A DNA stretch of 64,000 nt from Burkholderia diffusa (GTDB lineage: Bacteria > Pseudomonadota > Gammaproteobacteria > Burkholderiales > Burkholderiaceae): NCBI RefSeq assembly GCF_902499115.1, contig NZ_CABVPN010000023.1:72461-136460 (forward strand), read 5' to 3'. Numbering within the stretch: position 1 is the stretch's first letter; each line of letters opens with the position of its first letter. Under the pieces are notes generated by a model that worked only from the letters and a program-made list of their open reading frames with translations, did no database searches and was not told the DNA's origin. The translations under genes were made by a program, and so were the position numbers. Positions 34,649 through 43,397 of this stretch are shown here, one piece after another.

Positions 34649-36097
34649 ATGACCGACAGACGGATGCTGATCGCCGGCGAGTGGTGTACCGCCCGCGACG
34701 GCCGAACCTTCGACCGATTCAACCCCGCGACGGGCGCGCTCGCGTCGCGCGCGCCGGCGTCCGGCGTGGCCGACGCCGACGCGGCGATCGATGCCGCGCA
34801 CCGCGCGTTCCCCGCATGGGCGGCGCTCGCGCCGACCGAGCGGCGCCGCCGGCTGCTGAAGGCGGCCGACCTGATGGACGCGCGCATCGACGCGTTCATC
34901 GCGACCGGCGTGGCCGAAACCGGCGCGACACCCGGCTGGCTCGGCTTCAACGTGACGCTCGCGGCGAACATGCTGCGCGAGGCCGCGTCGATGACGACGC
35001 AGATCGACGGCGACGTGATTCCGTCCGACGTGCCCGGCAATCTCGCGCTCGCGATGCGCGTGCCGTGCGGCGTCGTGCTCGGCATCGCGCCGTGGAACGC
35101 GCCGGTGATCCTCGGCACACGCGCGCTGGCGATGCCGCTCGCGTGCGGCAATACGGTCGTGCTGAAGGCGTCCGAAGCGTGCCCGGGCGTGCACGCGCTG
35201 ATCGGCGCGGTGCTGGATGACGCCGGGCTCGGCGCGGGTGTGGTCAACGTGATCACGCACGCGGCGGCCGACGCACCCGAACTCGTCGAGCGGCTGATCG
35301 CGCATCCGCACGTGAAGCGGATCAACTTCACCGGGTCCACGCACGTCGGGCGCATCATCGCGCGCCATGCGGCCGCGCACCTGAAACCCGTGCTGCTGGA
35401 ACTCGGCGGCAAGGCGCCGGTGCTCGTGCTCGACGATGCCGATCTCGATGCGGCCGTCGACGCGATCGCGTTCGGCGCGTTCTTCAACCAGGGGCAGATC
35501 TGCATGTCGACCGAGCGCGTGATCGCCGCGCGGCCGGTCGCCGATGCGCTCGTCGAACGGCTGACCGACAAGGCGCGCACGCTGGTCGCCGGCGATCCGC
35601 TGGCGGGCCATGCGCTCGGCGCGATGGTCGATGCGGCCGCGGCCGCGCGTGCCGCGTCGCTCGTCGAGGATGCGCGTGCGCACGGCGCGCGCCTGCCGCT
35701 CGGCTGCCGGATCGAGGGTGCGACGATGCAGCCCGCGATCGTCGACGGCGTCACGCGCGACATGCGGCTTTATCGCGAGGAATCGTTCGCGCCGGTGGTG
35801 GCGATCCTGCGCGCGGACAGCGACGACGAAGCGGTCGCGCTCGCGAACGACAGCGAGTTCGGGCTGTCGGCGAGCGTGTTCAGCCGCGACATCGCACGCG
35901 CGATGACGGTCGCGCGCCGGATCGAATCGGGGATCTGCCACGTCAACGGGCCGACCGTGCACGACGAGGCGCAGATGCCGTTCGGCGGCACGAAGGCGAG
36001 CGGCTACGGCCGCTTCGGCAGCCGCGCGTCGATCGCCGAATTCACCGAGCTGCGCTGGATCACCGTGCAGACCACACCGCGTCACTACCCGATATGA
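34649..36097 (+). CDS. vdh: Vanillin/benzaldehyde dehydrogenase
   Basis: This 482-residue NAD-dependent aldehyde dehydrogenase oxidises vanillin to vanillate. The catalytic cysteine is Cys285 (NQGQICMSTERV) and the general base Glu251 (LLELGGKAPVLVL). The substrate-helix region GATPGWLGFNVTLAANMLREA is that of vanillin and salicylaldehyde dehydrogenases. AGGAGAC precedes the ATG. Its stop overlaps the fcs start by four bases (ATGA), indicating translational coupling. Confidence 0.92.
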   Translation: MTDRRMLIAGEWCTARDGRTFDRFNPATGALASRAPASGVADADAAIDAAHRAFPAWAALAPTERRRRLLKAADLMDARIDAFIATGVAETGATPGWLGFNVTLAANMLREAASMTTQIDGDVIPSDVPGNLALAMRVPCGVVLGIAPWNAPVILGTRALAMPLACGNTVVLKASEACPGVHALIGAVLDDAGLGAGVVNVITHAAADAPELVERLIAHPHVKRINFTGSTHVGRIIARHAAAHLKPVLLELGGKAPVLVLDDADLDAAVDAIAFGAFFNQGQICMSTERVIAARPVADALVERLTDKARTLVAGDPLAGHALGAMVDAAAAARAASLVEDARAHGARLPLGCRIEGATMQPAIVDGVTRDMRLYREESFAPVVAILRADSDDEAVALANDSEFGLSASVFSRDIARAMTVARRIESGICHVNGPTVHDEAQMPFGGTKASGYGRFGSRASIAEFTELRWITVQTTPRHYPI

Positions 36098-38001
36098 GCG
36101 AGCCGACGATGAATGTTGCGACGCCCGCGAGCGGGCCGGCGAACGACACGGGCGGCGTGCGCTATCGCGCGGCGGCCGTCGCGGTCGGCTCGGCCGAGAT
36201 TCGTCGCGCGGAAAACGGCACGTGGTACCTGCGCTCGCGCGAACCGCTCGGCGACTATCCGACGCGCCTGACCGACTGCCTCGTGCGCGGCGCGCACGCG
36301 CATCCCGACCGCGTGCTCGCCGCGCGGCGCGGCGCCGACGGCCGCTGGATCGAGATCACTTACGCGCAGATGCTCGAACGCGCCCGCGCGCTCGGCCAGG
36401 GCCTCGTCGATCTCGGGCTGTCGGTCGAGCGGCCGCTCGCGGTGCTGTCCGGCAACGATCTCGAGCATCTGCAGCTGATGTTCGCGGCGATGCTGGCCGG
36501 CGTGCCCTATGCGCCGATCTCGCCCGCGTATTCGCTGGTGTCGACCGACTACGGCAAGCTGCGTCACACGCTCGGCGTGCTGCGGCCGGGCGCGGTGTTC
36601 GTCGCCGAACGCGCGCCGTTTGCGCGTGCCCTCGACGCGACGCTGCCGGCCGATGCGGCGCTGATCGTCGCGAACGATGCGGATGCGGAAACCGACGCGG
36701 CGGGCAGCGTCGTGCCGCTGTCGCGCCTGCTCGCGACCGTCCCGCGTACGATCGACGCGATCCATGAAGCAATCGGCCCCGATCATCTCGCGAAGATCCT
36801 GTTCACGTCGGGTTCGACGAAGCTGCCGAAGGCGGTGCCGACCACGCACCGGATGCTGTGCAGCAACCAGCAGATGCTGCGCCAGACGATGCCCGAGCTG
36901 ACGCGCGAACCGCCGGTGCTGGTCGACTGGCTGCCGTGGAATCACACGTTCGGCGGCAGTCACAACCTCGGCATCGCGCTGTACAACGGCGGCACGCTGT
37001 ACATCGACGACGGCCGCCCGATGCCGGGCCGCTTCGACGAAACCGTGCGCAACCTGCGCGAGATCGCGCCGACGATCTACTTCAACGTGCCGAAGGGCTG
37101 GGAAGAGCTGACGGCCGCGCTCGAGCGCGATGCCGTGCTGCGCGACACGTTTTTCTCGCGCGTGAAGCTGTATTTCTTCGGCGGCGCGGGGCTGTCGCAG
37201 GCCGCGTGGGACCGGCTCGACCGCGTGACCGACGCGCATTGCGGCGAGCGCATCCGGATCATGGCCGGCCTCGGGATGACGGAGGCGTCGCCGTCGTGCC
37301 TGTTCACGACCGGGCCGCTGATGCGCGCCGGCTATATCGGCCTGCCCGCGCCCGGCTGCGACGCGAAGCTCGTGCCGTGCGGCGGCAAGCTCGAACTGCG
37401 CTTCAAGGGGCCGAACGTGATGCGCGGCTACTGGCATGCCGACGTCGATCCGCGCGACGTGTTCGACGACGAGGGGTATTACCGCAGCGGCGACGCGGGC
37501 GTCTTTGCCGATCCGGCGCGGCCTGAACTCGGGCTGCTGTTCGACGGCCGGCTGACCGAGGATTTCAAGCTGAGCAGCGGCACGTTCGTCAGCGTCGGGC
37601 CGTTGCGGGCGAACGCGGTGTCGAGCGGCGCGCCGTACGTGCAGGACGTGGTCGTCACCGGGATCAATCGCGACGACATCGGGCTGCTGGTGTTTCCGCG
37701 CATCGACGCGTGCCGTGCGCTGGCGGGGCTCGCAGCCGATGCATCGGTTTCCGACGTGCTGCGCGCGCCGGCCGTGCGCGCGGCGTTCGCAGCATGGCTC
37801 ACCGGGCTGAACCGGCATGCAAGCGGCGGTTCGACGTTCGTCGCGCGCATCCGGCTGATCGACACGCCGCCGTCGCTCGATCTCGGTGAAGTGACCGACA
37901 AGGGTTCGCTGAACCAGGCGGCCGTGCAGAAGCATCGCGCGGCGACGATCGACGCGCTGTACGACCCGGCGCGACGCGATCCCGACGTGATCTACGCGTA
38001 A
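36094..38001 (+). CDS. fcs: Feruloyl-CoA synthetase
   Basis: This 635-residue AMP-forming acyl-CoA ligase activates ferulate and related hydroxycinnamates. The AMP-binding P-loop is ILFTSGSTKLPKAVP (about residues 237-251), followed by VDWLPWNHTFGGSHNLG, IMAGLGMTEASPS and the hinge-side motif YYRSGDAG. Its length (over 600) fits the Fcs branch, in which the C-terminal lysine loop is within VTDKGSLNQAAV. It overlaps vdh by four bases and is followed by a hairpin, closing the ech-vdh-fcs transcript. Confidence 0.92.
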   Translation: MSEPTMNVATPASGPANDTGGVRYRAAAVAVGSAEIRRAENGTWYLRSREPLGDYPTRLTDCLVRGAHAHPDRVLAARRGADGRWIEITYAQMLERARALGQGLVDLGLSVERPLAVLSGNDLEHLQLMFAAMLAGVPYAPISPAYSLVSTDYGKLRHTLGVLRPGAVFVAERAPFARALDATLPADAALIVANDADAETDAAGSVVPLSRLLATVPRTIDAIHEAIGPDHLAKILFTSGSTKLPKAVPTTHRMLCSNQQMLRQTMPELTREPPVLVDWLPWNHTFGGSHNLGIALYNGGTLYIDDGRPMPGRFDETVRNLREIAPTIYFNVPKGWEELTAALERDAVLRDTFFSRVKLYFFGGAGLSQAAWDRLDRVTDAHCGERIRIMAGLGMTEASPSCLFTTGPLMRAGYIGLPAPGCDAKLVPCGGKLELRFKGPNVMRGYWHADVDPRDVFDDEGYYRSGDAGVFADPARPELGLLFDGRLTEDFKLSSGTFVSVGPLRANAVSSGAPYVQDVVVTGINRDDIGLLVFPRIDACRALAGLAADASVSDVLRAPAVRAAFAAWLTGLNRHASGGSTFVARIRLIDTPPSLDLGEVTDKGSLNQAAVQKHRAATIDALYDPARRDPDVIYA

Positions 38002-38034
38002 GCAGAAGCAAACCGAAGCAAGCAGGAACAACGA

Positions 38035-38065
38035 CCTGCCGGCCACGATACCGGCAGGCATTCTT
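38035..38065 (+). terminator. Terminator after fcs
   Basis: CCTGCCGG (38035-38042) and CCGGCAGG (38051-38058) make a perfect 8-base stem with an 8-base loop, followed by CATTCTT. It lies 33 bases past the fcs stop, upstream of the next MarR-type operator. Confidence 0.7.
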
Positions 38066-38076
38066 GCGGCCAGTGA

Positions 38077-38091
38077 ATCAGGCTGCCTGAT
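38077..38091. promoter_or_regulatory. MarR operator before the hydroxycinnamate transporter gene
   Basis: ATCAGG-CTG-CCTGAT is a perfect inverted repeat with the same 6-base arms and 3-base spacer as the site before ech. It lies 52 bases upstream of the MFS start codon, so the transporter-porin-esterase transcript should answer to the same MarR repressor. Confidence 0.78.
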
Positions 38092-38143
38092 AAGGTCGGC
38101 CGGTACGGGCCGACCGACTACAAGACATGGGACTGGAGACACG

Positions 38144-39349
38144 ATGAACACTTACGTTGCCGAAAAACCCACGGTCGCGACCACGCTCGCGCTGTGTTTC
38201 GCGATCGCACTCCTCGAAGGGCTCGACCTGCAGTCGGTCGGCGTCGCCGCGCCCCGCATGGCGCGCGAATTCGGGCTTTCCGTGTCGGAGATGGGCATCG
38301 CGTTCAGCGCGGGCACCTTCGGGCTGCTGCCGGGCGCGATGCTCGGCGGGTGGCTCGCCGACCGGATCGGACGCAAGCGCGTGCTGATCGCGTCGACCGT
38401 GCTGTTCGGACTGCTGTCGATCGCCACCGCGCAGGTATCGACCTTCGCGATGCTCGTCGTCGTGCGCGTGCTGACCGGCATCGGCCTTGGCGGCGCGATG
38501 CCGAACCTGATCGCGTTGTCGTCCGAGGCGGTCGAGCCGCGCTCGCGCAGCAGCGCGGTGGCGACGATGTACTGCGGCATCCCGTTCGGCGGCGTGATCG
38601 CGTCGCTGATCGGCGTGCTGCTCGCCGGCGATACCGAATGGCGGCACATCTTCTACGTCGGCGGCGTGGGGCCGCTGCTGCTCGTGCCGCTGCTGGCGTT
38701 GTTCCTGCCGGAATCGCGCGCGTATCTCGACGTCGCCGGCACGCCGGCCGCGCGCACCAGCGTCGCGCGCACGCTGTTCGGCGACGGCCGCACGACATCG
38801 ACGGTCGCGCTGTGGGTCAGCTACTTCTGCACGCTGATCGTCCTCTACTTCCTGTTGAACTGGCTGCCTTCGCTGATGGCCTCGCGCGGGCTCGATCGCG
38901 CGCACGTCGGCCTCGTGCAGATCGCGTTCAACGTCGGCGCGGGGCTCGGCGCGCTCGGCATCGGCGCGGCGCTCGACCGGATGCGCGCGTCGCGCGTGGT
39001 TGGCGGCATGTATGTCGGGATCGTGCTGTCGCTCACCGCGCTCGCGGCCGCGCCCGGTTTCGCGTCGCTCGCGGCGGCCGCGTTCGCGGCGGGGATGTTC
39101 GTGGTCGGCGGGCAGTCGGTGCTGTATGCGCTCGCGGCGATCTATTACCCGACCGCGATGCGCGGCACCGGCGTCGGCGCGGCGGTGGCAGTCGGCCGGC
39201 TCGGTTCCGTCGTCGGGCCGCTCGCGGCCGCGACGCTGCTGGCCGCCGGCCGCAGCGCGCCCGTCGTGATCGGCGCGAGCATCCCCGTCACGCTCGTCGC
39301 GGCCGTCGCCGCGCTGGCGCTGATTCGCCGCCCGCAAGCGAGCGACTGA
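38144..39349 (+). CDS. MFS transporter for aromatic acids (AAHS family)
   Basis: This 401-residue inner-membrane transporter has about 12 segments. It shows the aromatic-acid:H+ symporter signature LEGLDLQSVGVAAPRMAREF in the first segment and GGWLADRIGRKRVLIAST in loop 2-3; the central loop is short, as in the MhpT-like branch. GGAGAC precedes the ATG. The operator upstream and the ferulate genes on either side indicate uptake of ferulate, coumarate or related phenylpropenoids. Confidence 0.92.
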   Translation: MNTYVAEKPTVATTLALCFAIALLEGLDLQSVGVAAPRMAREFGLSVSEMGIAFSAGTFGLLPGAMLGGWLADRIGRKRVLIASTVLFGLLSIATAQVSTFAMLVVVRVLTGIGLGGAMPNLIALSSEAVEPRSRSSAVATMYCGIPFGGVIASLIGVLLAGDTEWRHIFYVGGVGPLLLVPLLALFLPESRAYLDVAGTPAARTSVARTLFGDGRTTSTVALWVSYFCTLIVLYFLLNWLPSLMASRGLDRAHVGLVQIAFNVGAGLGALGIGAALDRMRASRVVGGMYVGIVLSLTALAAAPGFASLAAAAFAAGMFVVGGQSVLYALAAIYYPTAMRGTGVGAAVAVGRLGSVVGPLAAATLLAAGRSAPVVIGASIPVTLVAAVAALALIRRPQASD

Positions 39350-39415
39350 CGTTTCGTTTTTATCCATGCGCGCCGTCAGAGCGCGCAATTCATCAAGGTC
39401 TGGAGACGCAACGAA

Positions 39416-40564
39416 ATGAAGACGAAGACAAGGAACGGCCTGCTGGCCGCCGGCGCGTGCTGCGCGCTGGCCGCGCCGGTTGCGCACGCGCAGTCGAGCG
39501 TGACGCTGTACGGGATCATCGACACCGGCGTCGAGTTCGTGTCGCACGCAAACGCCGCCGGCGACCACGTCGTGCGCATGCCGGGCGTGACGGGCGAGCT
39601 GCCGTCGCGCTGGGGCCTGCGCGGCACCGAGGATCTCGGCGGCGGCTACCAGGCGGTATTCACGCTCGAAAGCGGCTTCAACGTGCGCGGCGGCGATCTC
39701 GGGCAGGGCGGCAGGCTGTTCGGGCGGCAGGCGTTCGTCGGGCTGAAGAGCGGCTTCGGCACGCTCGCGTTCGGCCGCCAGTACACGATGACCTATCTCG
39801 CGCTGCAGGGCGCGGACATCATCGGCCCCGACATCTACGGGCTCGGCTCGTTCGACGCATACGTGCCGAACGGCCGCGCCGACAACGCGGTGACCTACGT
39901 CGGCACGTATCGCGGCGTGACGCTCGGCGCCGCGTATTCGTTCGGCCGCGACGGCGCCGGCACCGGCAACTCGCCGGGGCAGGGCACGTGCGCGGGGCAG
40001 GTGCCGGGCGATGCCGTCCAGTGCCGCAACTGGTCGGTGATGCTCAAGTACGACAGCGCGTATTTCGGTGCGGCGGCGTCGTACGAGGAGCAGCGCGGCG
40101 GCACCGGCGCGGCCGCGAATTTCTTCGACGGCGTCGCGCCCGTCCCCTTCACCAGCAGCGGCGGCAAGGACGCGCGCACGCACGTGAGCGCGTATGCGCA
40201 GGCGGCCGGCGCGAAGATCGGCGCGGGCTGGATCGGGCGGCGCGTGTCGACCGGTTCGCCGGCCGCGCCCGGCGCGCATTCGGACCTGTTCTTCGTCGGT
40301 GCGTCGTATGCGATCAAGCCCGACTTCGTCGTCGATGGCGAGGGTTACCGGATCGTCAACAGCGCGCACGACACGCGCGCGACGATGGCCACGCTGCGTG
40401 CGACCTATCTGCTGACCAAGCGCACGGCTGTCTACGCGCAATCGTCGTATCTGTGGAACAGCGCGCATGCACGCTACGCGGTCAGCGGCGGCGGGCCCGG
40501 CACGACGCCCGGCGCGGGGATGGGGCAGCTCGGCGCGATGGTCGGCGTGCGGCACATGTTCTGA
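39416..40564 (+). CDS. Outer-membrane porin linked to hydroxycinnamate uptake
   Basis: This 382-residue porin has a signal peptide ending VAHAQSSVTLYG (cut near residue 26). Typical strands are WGLRGTEDLGGGYQAVFTLE, FVGLKSGFGTLAFGRQ and the C-terminal VGVRHMF with terminal phenylalanine. An unusual cysteine pair lies in an extracellular-loop-like stretch (GTCAGQVPGDAVQC), which could form a loop disulfide. It is 66 bases after the MFS gene and probably co-transcribed with it. Confidence 0.92.
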   Translation: MKTKTRNGLLAAGACCALAAPVAHAQSSVTLYGIIDTGVEFVSHANAAGDHVVRMPGVTGELPSRWGLRGTEDLGGGYQAVFTLESGFNVRGGDLGQGGRLFGRQAFVGLKSGFGTLAFGRQYTMTYLALQGADIIGPDIYGLGSFDAYVPNGRADNAVTYVGTYRGVTLGAAYSFGRDGAGTGNSPGQGTCAGQVPGDAVQCRNWSVMLKYDSAYFGAAASYEEQRGGTGAAANFFDGVAPVPFTSSGGKDARTHVSAYAQAAGAKIGAGWIGRRVSTGSPAAPGAHSDLFFVGASYAIKPDFVVDGEGYRIVNSAHDTRATMATLRATYLLTKRTAVYAQSSYLWNSAHARYAVSGGGPGTTPGAGMGQLGAMVGVRHMF

Positions 40565-40578
40565 TCCGGCAGCCTGAC
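40564..40578. promoter_or_regulatory. Degenerate MarR-type site before the esterase gene
   Basis: ATCCGG-CAG-CCTGAC keeps the spacing of ATCAGG-N3-CCTGAT with one mismatch per arm. It overlaps the porin stop codon and is 14 bases upstream of the esterase start. It may be a weak internal site or chance. Confidence 0.3.
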
Positions 40579-40592
40579 GAACGGGAGCTATC

Positions 40593-42317
40593 TTGAACAG
40601 AAAATCTGCATTCCTTTGCATTGCACCGCTGTCGGCGGCGGCCATGCTCGCCGGGTGCGGCGGCGACGATTCGGTCAGCGCCACGCCGACGCACCTGAGC
40701 GCCGCGACGCCGGCCGCGATGACGCAGACCTGCGACGCGCTTGCCGCGAAGCTGTCGTATGCGAACACGTCGTTCACGTCGGTGACGACCGCGGCCGCCG
40801 GTGCGCTGACGGTGGCCGGCAAGCCGATCGCCGAGCACTGCGTGATCGACGGGAAGATGAATGAGCGCGTGAGCGCGGTCGACGGCAAGACCTATGCGAT
40901 CGGCTTCGAAATGCGCTTGCCGAAAGCGTGGAACGGCCGCTTCTTCTACCAGGCGAACGGCGGGCTCGACGGCAACGTCGTGACCGCGACCGGCGAGATC
41001 GGCGGCGGCGGACCGCTGACCGACGCCCTGAACATGGGCTTCGCGGTGATCAGCTCGGATTCCGGGCACAGCGCCGCGCAGAACCCGCTGTTCGGACTCG
41101 ACCCGCAGGCGCGCATCGACTACGGCTACGGCGCGGTCGACGCGCTCACGCCGATGGCGAAGCAGGTGATCCGGCTTGCATACGGCAAGGCGCCCGACCG
41201 CAGCTATTTCGGCGGCTGCTCGAACGGCGGCCGTCATGCGATGGTCACGGCGGTGCGCAACCCGGCCGACTACGACGGCATCATCGCGGGCGACCCGGGC
41301 TTCCATCTGCCGAAGGCGGCGATCGGCGAGATGTACGGCGCGCAGCAGTTCGCGAAGATCGCGTCGGCGACCGGCTCGAACGGGCTGCCGGACATCCGTA
41401 GCGGCTTCAACGATGCGGAGCGGCAGTTCGTCGGCGCGAAGATCCTCGAGAAATGCGATGCGCTCGACGGCGCTGCCGACGGGATGGTGCAGGACGTCGC
41501 CGCATGCCAGGCGCATTTCAGCGTCGAGACGGACATCCCGACCTGCGCGAACGGAACGCGTACCGGCACCTGCCTGACGATCGCGCAGAAGAGCGCGCTC
41601 GAGAACGTGTTCGCGGGCGCGCGCAACAGCGCGGGCACGGCGCTCTATGCGAGCTTTCCGTACGATCCGGGCATTGCCGGCGGCGGCTGGGCCGCGTGGA
41701 AGCAGTCGAATTCGATCACGCTCGACCCGGCCGCGATGGCGTTCACGTTCATGACGCCGCCGAAAACCGCCGCGACGCTCGCGAACCTCGCCGGCTTCGC
41801 GCTCGGCTTCGACATGGACAACGACGCGCCGGCGATCTTCGCGACGAACGGCCCATACACGCAATCCGCGTGGTCGTTCATGACGCCGCCCGACGAGACC
41901 AACCTGTCCGCGCTGAAGTCGCGCGGCGCGAAGCTGCTGGTCTATCACGGCACCGGCGACCCGGTCTTCTCGTACAACGACACGAGCGACTGGTACGGGC
42001 GGCTCGCGCAGGTGAACGGCGGCGACGCGTCGGACTTCGCGCGCTTCTATCCCGTGCCGGGCATGAACCACTGCTCCGGCGGGCCGGCAGCCGACCAGTT
42101 CGACATGCTGACGCCGCTCGTCGCGTGGGTCGAGCAGGGGCAGGCGCCCAAGGCGATCGTCGCCGCGGCGCGCGACACGACGAACGCGGTGCCGAATGCG
42201 GACGTGCCGACGTCGTGGGGAACGGGGCGCACGCGTCCGCTGTGTCCGTATCCGCAGGTCGCGCGCTACAACGGGTCGGGCGACGTGAACTCGGCGGCGA
42301 GCTTCAGTTGTCGCTGA
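40593..42317 (+). CDS. Tannase/feruloyl esterase family lipoprotein
   Basis: This 574-residue hydrolase releases hydroxycinnamates (or gallate) from sugar or polymer esters. A lipobox AAAMLAGC gives lipidated Cys22, so it is anchored to a membrane, probably facing outward or periplasmic. The catalytic serine is Ser210 in GGCSNGGRHA; the acid aspartate lies in YHGTGDPVFSYND and the histidine in MNHCSGG. Cysteines next to the serine and histidine give the CS-D-HC motif of the tannase family. The start codon is TTG, with GGGAG 7 bases upstream. It feeds ferulate to the transporter and ech-vdh-fcs pathway. Confidence 0.9.
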   Translation: MNRKSAFLCIAPLSAAAMLAGCGGDDSVSATPTHLSAATPAAMTQTCDALAAKLSYANTSFTSVTTAAAGALTVAGKPIAEHCVIDGKMNERVSAVDGKTYAIGFEMRLPKAWNGRFFYQANGGLDGNVVTATGEIGGGGPLTDALNMGFAVISSDSGHSAAQNPLFGLDPQARIDYGYGAVDALTPMAKQVIRLAYGKAPDRSYFGGCSNGGRHAMVTAVRNPADYDGIIAGDPGFHLPKAAIGEMYGAQQFAKIASATGSNGLPDIRSGFNDAERQFVGAKILEKCDALDGAADGMVQDVAACQAHFSVETDIPTCANGTRTGTCLTIAQKSALENVFAGARNSAGTALYASFPYDPGIAGGGWAAWKQSNSITLDPAAMAFTFMTPPKTAATLANLAGFALGFDMDNDAPAIFATNGPYTQSAWSFMTPPDETNLSALKSRGAKLLVYHGTGDPVFSYNDTSDWYGRLAQVNGGDASDFARFYPVPGMNHCSGGPAADQFDMLTPLVAWVEQGQAPKAIVAAARDTTNAVPNADVPTSWGTGRTRPLCPYPQVARYNGSGDVNSAASFSCR

Positions 42318-42544
42318 CGTAGCGGGCGTGTGAATGTACCGCTGCGCGGGTGCATCGGTGCATTCACCGTCGTTTTGCAGGGGACGTGGCGATCGTGCGG
42401 GCCTGAACGGAAGCGGCGATGCGCCGCGCGCGACGATGGCGTTTGCCGCCGGACGCCGCATCCGGGGATACTATGGCGCTTTTCCATCGGCGCGACGCGT
42501 CCTGATCGACGTTGCCCGCCAGGTATCCTTCCTCTGATTCGACC

Positions 42545-43162
42545 ATGCAAACCGTTGCGGTACTCGACTTCGAAACAACCGGGCTTTCCCCGAACATGGG
42601 AGACAGGGCGACCGAGATCGCCGTGATTCTGCTGCGCGACGGCGAGATCGTCGACCGCTACCAGAGCCTGATGAACGCGGGGCGCCGCATTCCGTCCGAC
42701 GTCGTCGCGCTCACCGGAATCACGAACGAGATGATTGCGTCGGCGCCGCCGGTGTCGAAGGTCATGAAGGAAGCCGCCGCATTCGTCGGAAGCCACCCCG
42801 TCGTCGCGCACAACGCCGGCTTCGACAAGCGATTCTGGCAGGCCGAACTGGGCATGCTCGGCATGGCGGCCGAGCATGCGTTCGCGTGCACGATGCTCGT
42901 CGCGCGGCGCATCTACCCGCATGCGCAAAGTCACCGGCTGTCGAGCCTCGCCGACATGCTGCGGCTGCCGAAGGCAGGCCGTGCGCACCGCGCGATGGTC
43001 GACGCGGAGATCGCGAGCCATCTGTGGTGCCGGATGCAGCGCGACATCGGCGAGACTTACGGGCTGCGACAAGTCGATCACGGGCTCATGTCGCGATTGC
43101 AGGCGACGAGCAAGGCCAAGGTCGCGACGTTTTTCGGATCATTGGCCGCCGACCGGCGCTGA
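42545..43162 (+). CDS. DnaQ-family 3'-5' exonuclease
   Basis: This 205-residue exonuclease of the DEDD superfamily resembles the proofreading epsilon subunit but stands alone. Exo I is AVLDFETTGLSPNMG (Asp and Glu ligands), exo II is VVAHNAGFDKRFW, and exo III includes HRAMVDAEIASHLW, in which the aspartate and preceding histidine make it DEDDh. The ATG at 42545 matches the family start. It is a single gene without an obvious operon partner, between the ferulate regulon and an Lrp remnant. Confidence 0.9.
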   Translation: MQTVAVLDFETTGLSPNMGDRATEIAVILLRDGEIVDRYQSLMNAGRRIPSDVVALTGITNEMIASAPPVSKVMKEAAAFVGSHPVVAHNAGFDKRFWQAELGMLGMAAEHAFACTMLVARRIYPHAQSHRLSSLADMLRLPKAGRAHRAMVDAEIASHLWCRMQRDIGETYGLRQVDHGLMSRLQATSKAKVATFFGSLAADRR

Positions 43163-43171
43163 CGTCGATCG

Positions 43172-43288
43172 TCACTCGCCGATCTCCACCGGCACCTCGA
43201 GCCCGACCTTCACGCGGCTCATGCTCACCAGCGTCTTGAACCGCTTCACGTTGTTGTTCGCGAAGAACAGCTCGCGCGTGAGCGCGTG
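43172..43288 (-). pseudogene. C-terminal remnant of an Lrp/AsnC-like regulator
   Basis: On the minus strand a frame ends at a TGA at 43172-43174 and reads HHALTRELFFANNNVKRFKT followed by LVSMSRVKVGLEVPVEIGE. This resembles the last strand-helix-strand of the ligand-binding (RAM) domain of Lrp/AsnC proteins, whose end commonly has an R-V-K strand. Upstream of about 43290 no helix-turn-helix or start codon remains, so only about 38 residues survive. The family call is from the ending only. Confidence 0.45.
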
Positions 43289-43397
43289 GTGCTGATGGCC
43301 GGTCGGTGCGTGCTATTTCGCGGAAGTGGCGCGGCGCGCGTTAAAGGCGGTGTAACGGCCGTCAGGCCGCCGGAACAGGGCGGCTGTCACGAAGCGG

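Noticed and set aside
38078..40888. 936-residue minus-strand frame opposite the transporter and porin genes
   Set aside because: Repetitive Arg/Ala/His-rich composition with no domain; the plus strand carries a membrane transporter and a porin with intact start and end signals.
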